The notes beneath the pieces were generated by a model that saw only the letters and a list, made by a program, of their open reading frames with translations, was not told the DNA's origin and did no database searches. 54,669 nucleotides of DNA, taken from NCBI GenBank assembly GCA_937930305.1, contig CALGLE010000031.1:1-54669 (forward strand). Reading direction: 5' to 3'. Shown here in pieces: positions 52,534 through 54,669 of the stretch. This stretch comes from an uncultured Granulosicoccaceae bacterium (GTDB lineage Bacteria > Pseudomonadota > Gammaproteobacteria > Granulosicoccales > Granulosicoccaceae). Made by a program: the position numbers and the translations under genes. Numbering within the stretch: the stretch's first letter is position 1; every line of letters starts with the position of its first letter.

Positions 52534-52568
52534 AAAAAAGGCCAGAGCTTTTGGCTCCAGCCTTTTTT
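52534..52568 (-). terminator. Intrinsic terminator of the BON-domain gene
   Basis: AAAAAAGGC (52534-52542) pairs with GCCTTTTTT (52560-52568), and the inner GAGC and GCTC extend the stem. On the minus strand it is followed by a run of T, and the plus strand has one as well, so it works in both directions. It lies 25 bases after the stop of the BON gene. Confidence 0.88.
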
Positions 52569-52592
52569 CTATTTAAGCTACGTTGATACGTA

Positions 52593-52853
52593 TTAGTTAG
52601 TGCGGAACAAGTTGTTTATTACTTGAACGCCATCAGCTTTTGCAGCTGCGCCAGCTTGAGCTACCGCGTACGAATCTTCCGCGTAGCCAGTTAGAGTGAC
52701 GATATCGCCGTCAACACTGACGTGAACGTTGCTGTTTGCACCAGCTGCAGATCGAACGTCTTGCGCCAAGTTTGGGCTAACCATGGCTGAAGCGGGAGCA
52801 ACAAAGGCTACGATAAGAGCAGTAGCGGCGGCAGTTTTAGTGATAAATTTCAT
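52593..52853 (-). CDS. Small exported BON-domain protein
   Basis: This 86-residue protein has a cleavable signal peptide ending near residue 23 (APASA before MVSPN) and one BON domain, with NVHVSVDGDIVTLTGYAED in its core. BON domains bind membranes or other envelope parts, often in stress-induced proteins such as OsmY, which has two. Here there is only one, and the protein is probably periplasmic. It is a single-gene unit with its own terminator. The domain identification is fairly sure; the specific role is unknown. Confidence 0.85.
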   Translation of the reverse strand: MKFITKTAAATALIVAFVAPASAMVSPNLAQDVRSAAGANSNVHVSVDGDIVTLTGYAEDSYAVAQAGAAAKADGVQVINNLFRTN

Positions 52854-53095
52854 GATAAGTATTTCCTATTAAGTTGTTGTCGAAGTGTTTGTTGTTCGTT
52901 GGCTTAGGGTGTGTTCCCTGTGCCGTTGATAAACAGTATCGGTTCAACAACTTTCCGCACCTTGTCGAATACTTTACATTGGTGTAAAGAACGAAAAAAA
53001 AGCTATACAGCGCCCTGTCAGAGCGAAAAAATCTTTAAACACTACTCATCACACAATTCAGACACCGTGGAGAATGGCGCAAGACCCTGCACCGG

Positions 53096-53971
53096 TCACA
53101 AACTGCGGGCTTTTGCGATCACAAATTCACGGTAGGTGGTGTACAGGCCCGACACAACAATGACGCCGCATCCAAGCAACGTCCACATATCGGGCAAATC
53201 ACCAAATACCGAAAAACCAAAAAGCGTACCCCAAATAATCAGGGTGTAGTGAATGGGTGCAAGCGCTACTGATTGGGCAACATCCAACGCTTTGATAATC
53301 AATACCTCACCGACAGCTGCGGTACTTGCCATGGCAAAGGCAAGGAGCAACGCTCGGTTGTTATCCGGTGTCATCCAAACAAACGGTTGAAATACACTCA
53401 CAATAAGAAACGCAACGATTGCTGTATATGCCACCGTGGTTGAGACAGGATCAACACCACTCAGCCAGCGAGACACCAGTTGCCGAACAGCGAACAACGT
53501 CGCCGCAATCAACACCAAAAAAATCGCCGGGTGAAAAATTCCTAAACCTGGACGGATAACCACCAACATACCCAAGAACCCCGTGCACACAGCCGCCCAA
53601 CGACGTATTCCCACAGGTTCTTTTAAAATCAATGCACCGAATACGGTGACGATAAAGGGGGCTACAAAAGAGACTGCGATGGCATCCGCAAGCGGAACAA
53701 AATTTATTGCGCAAATAAACAGCGTTCCAGAGCCAGCTGCCATAACGCCGCGTACGATTTGTAAGCGCGGTTTTGGTGTGTGTAGTGTTTTCAAACCTTT
53801 AATGGCAATCAACACACATACACCAAGGAATAAACCCAGCATTCGCATCCAAACCACTTGTAAAGCATTGAATTCTTCAGTCAACAATTTGGCCAAGGTA
53901 TCGCAAATTGCGAAACTAAAAAATCCTAAGGCCATTAGGACCACGCCTTTGATGTTGTTCACTTCTACCAC
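53096..53971 (-). CDS. EamA-family (DMT) transporter
   Basis: This 291-residue inner-membrane protein has about ten hydrophobic helices in two halves of five, each an EamA domain. The first half begins with GVVLMALGFFSFAICDTLAK, the second around ISLVLIAATLFAV. The closing EVLIIKALDVAQSVALAPI is typical of the drug/metabolite exporter superfamily. Members carry amino acids, nucleotide sugars or similar metabolites. The start is a GTG at 53971. No neighbour hints at a substrate. Confidence 0.9.
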   Translation of the reverse strand: MVEVNNIKGVVLMALGFFSFAICDTLAKLLTEEFNALQVVWMRMLGLFLGVCVLIAIKGLKTLHTPKPRLQIVRGVMAAGSGTLFICAINFVPLADAIAVSFVAPFIVTVFGALILKEPVGIRRWAAVCTGFLGMLVVIRPGLGIFHPAIFLVLIAATLFAVRQLVSRWLSGVDPVSTTVAYTAIVAFLIVSVFQPFVWMTPDNNRALLLAFAMASTAAVGEVLIIKALDVAQSVALAPIHYTLIIWGTLFGFSVFGDLPDMWTLLGCGVIVVSGLYTTYREFVIAKARSL

Positions 53972-54006
53972 GGCGTTGCCTATTTGACGAATTGATTTTG
54001 GGGGAA

Positions 54007-54339
54007 CTAAATACCAGAGAGTTTTTTCGTAAAGGGGTTTTCGTACAATTCCCCGTGCGATTCAACACCTTCGTCAATCACACAATTTGTAGTCGGCAAA
54101 GCCACACAAAGCAGGATGTAACCTGCATTAGATTGACGCCGGTTTAAAGCCGATGCACCTGGTTGCTTAACTTTCCCCTCTATCAATTTGGCTGCACAAG
54201 TTATACAACCCCCGTAATCGCATCCGATAGGAAGTTGCACACCCGCCTGCAGGGCAGCTTTATAAATAGGTTGATCAGCGGGCACTTGCAAAGTGATGCC
54301 CGCATTTTGCAAGGTTACCGAAAAGGTTTTCTCATCCAT
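54007..54339 (-). CDS. 2Fe-2S ferredoxin-like protein
   Basis: This 110-residue protein has a plant-type 2Fe-2S fold. The cysteines are in GCDYGGCITCAAKL, with the fourth in YILLCVALP further on, the spacing expected for this cluster. A short C-terminal tail follows (SHGELYENPFTKKL). It would carry electrons for an unidentified reductase or oxygenase. I chose the ATG at 54339; another in-frame start at 54354 adds five residues. It ends 26 bases after the start of the downstream EamA gene region, on the same strand. Confidence 0.87.
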   Translation of the reverse strand: MDEKTFSVTLQNAGITLQVPADQPIYKAALQAGVQLPIGCDYGGCITCAAKLIEGKVKQPGASALNRRQSNAGYILLCVALPTTNCVIDEGVESHGELYENPFTKKLSGI

Positions 54340-54365
54340 CAACACACATCCCATTCATGCATTGA

Positions 54366-54669
54366 TTAGATATCCTGATTTAGCTTGGGTTTCCAAAACG
54401 GCCTGAACAATTCGATTTTTGGGCATCGATCCATCACCACGCGAAGTCCCGCCGCTTCGGCCAATGCCGCAGCCTCTTCATGATACACACCAATTTGACC
54501 CCAAAGCACTTTAGCTCCAATGTCTACAGCCTCTTGAGCAATACCGGGCAGAGCTTCCGAATTTCTAAACACTTGAACCATATCTACCGGCTCATTGACC
54601 TCCTGTAAAGATCCTACAACGGGTAACCCGCGGATTTCACCACCGGCTTCTTTTGGATTAACAGGAATC
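54366..54669 (-). CDS. CoA-binding domain protein (YccU type), partial
   Basis: The gene enters from the right edge, and the start is outside the window. The visible 100 residues match the C-terminal part of small CoA-binding-domain proteins: NPKEAGGEIRGLPVVGSL, then VDMVQVFRNSEALPGIAQEA, and the closing MDRCPKIELFRPF. An ATG at 54581 is internal to the domain and is not the true start. The function of the family is not known; a nucleotide or CoA ligand is assumed from the fold. The gene is on the same strand as the ferredoxin gene that follows. Confidence 0.87.
   Translation of the reverse strand, partial: IPVNPKEAGGEIRGLPVVGSLQEVNEPVDMVQVFRNSEALPGIAQEAVDIGAKVLWGQIGVYHEEAAALAEAAGLRVVMDRCPKIELFRPFWKPKLNQDI

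Noticed and set aside
1..54669. CRISPR arrays, tRNA or rRNA genes, insertion sequences or prophage genes
   Set aside because: I saw no spaced direct repeats, no tRNA cloverleaf, no rRNA segments, and no transposase or integrase motifs on either strand.

Overview
The window looks like chromosomal DNA of a heterotrophic, probably marine, gammaproteobacterium. I base this on the gammaproteobacterial-type L21 core, an RhlE-type DEAD-box helicase, a TcuA/TcuB pair, and a cobT-cobS-cobC block with short overlaps. Base composition looks balanced, although I did not compute it. I cannot name a genus. I see no rRNA, tRNA, CRISPR array, phage or insertion sequence. Gene density is high, and most of the window serves nutrient uptake and sugar or organic-acid catabolism.

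Region 1 (1-9396): the tail of an M20 amidohydrolase, a complete Opp-type peptide ABC operon with one fused OppD/OppF ATPase, a monocistronic rplU whose L21 carries a long C-terminal extension with two helix-hairpin-helix-like repeats, an S41 protease lipoprotein, and a UPF0126 (TRIC-like) membrane protein with no usual start codon. Region 2 (9403-16979): a CUT1 sugar ABC operon with an embedded Gfo/Idh/MocA oxidoreductase, divergent from a BadF-type amino-sugar kinase and nagA. Together these suggest uptake and catabolism of GlcNAc or chitooligosaccharide. Region 3 (16976-22711): an NMT1/TauABC-type transporter, a divergent membrane-anchored AraC regulator, a small membrane protein with a structured leader that can mask its ribosome binding site, and a split DsbD-like pair (CcdA plus a thioredoxin with a Tat-like signal).

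Region 4 (22774-33625): an oxidoreductase and TIM-barrel isomerase pair, divergent from a Dpp-type ABC operon (again with a fused ATPase). The substrate-binding gene is convergent to that operon. A lacI-xylA operon with a perfect palindrome upstream follows. This suggests glycoside or pentose use. Region 5 (33684-39971): a GntR/FadR-family regulator, a 2-hydroxyacid dehydrogenase, a VOC protein, tcuB-tcuA, and a divergent AbrB-duplication membrane protein. The same 22-bp operator architecture lies in front of the regulator and between tcuA and the membrane protein, so these form a predicted regulon for tricarballylate or a related acid.

Region 6 (40296-54669): an NmrA-like reductase and a cupin, a small membrane protein, rhlE, a DUF2461 protein, and a membrane/lipid cluster (DUF457/YdjM protein, PLA2-motif lipoprotein, another lipoprotein, PlsB-like acyltransferase). 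After these come cobT-cobS-cobC for late cobalamin assembly, a small exported protein, a BON-domain protein, an EamA transporter, a 2Fe-2S ferredoxin and the end of a CoA-binding protein.

The strongest leads are the two-site operator of the tcu region, the RBS-masking leader before the 137-residue membrane protein, and the L21 double-repeat fusion cut off from rpmA. All names are from reading the sequence; no database search was run.
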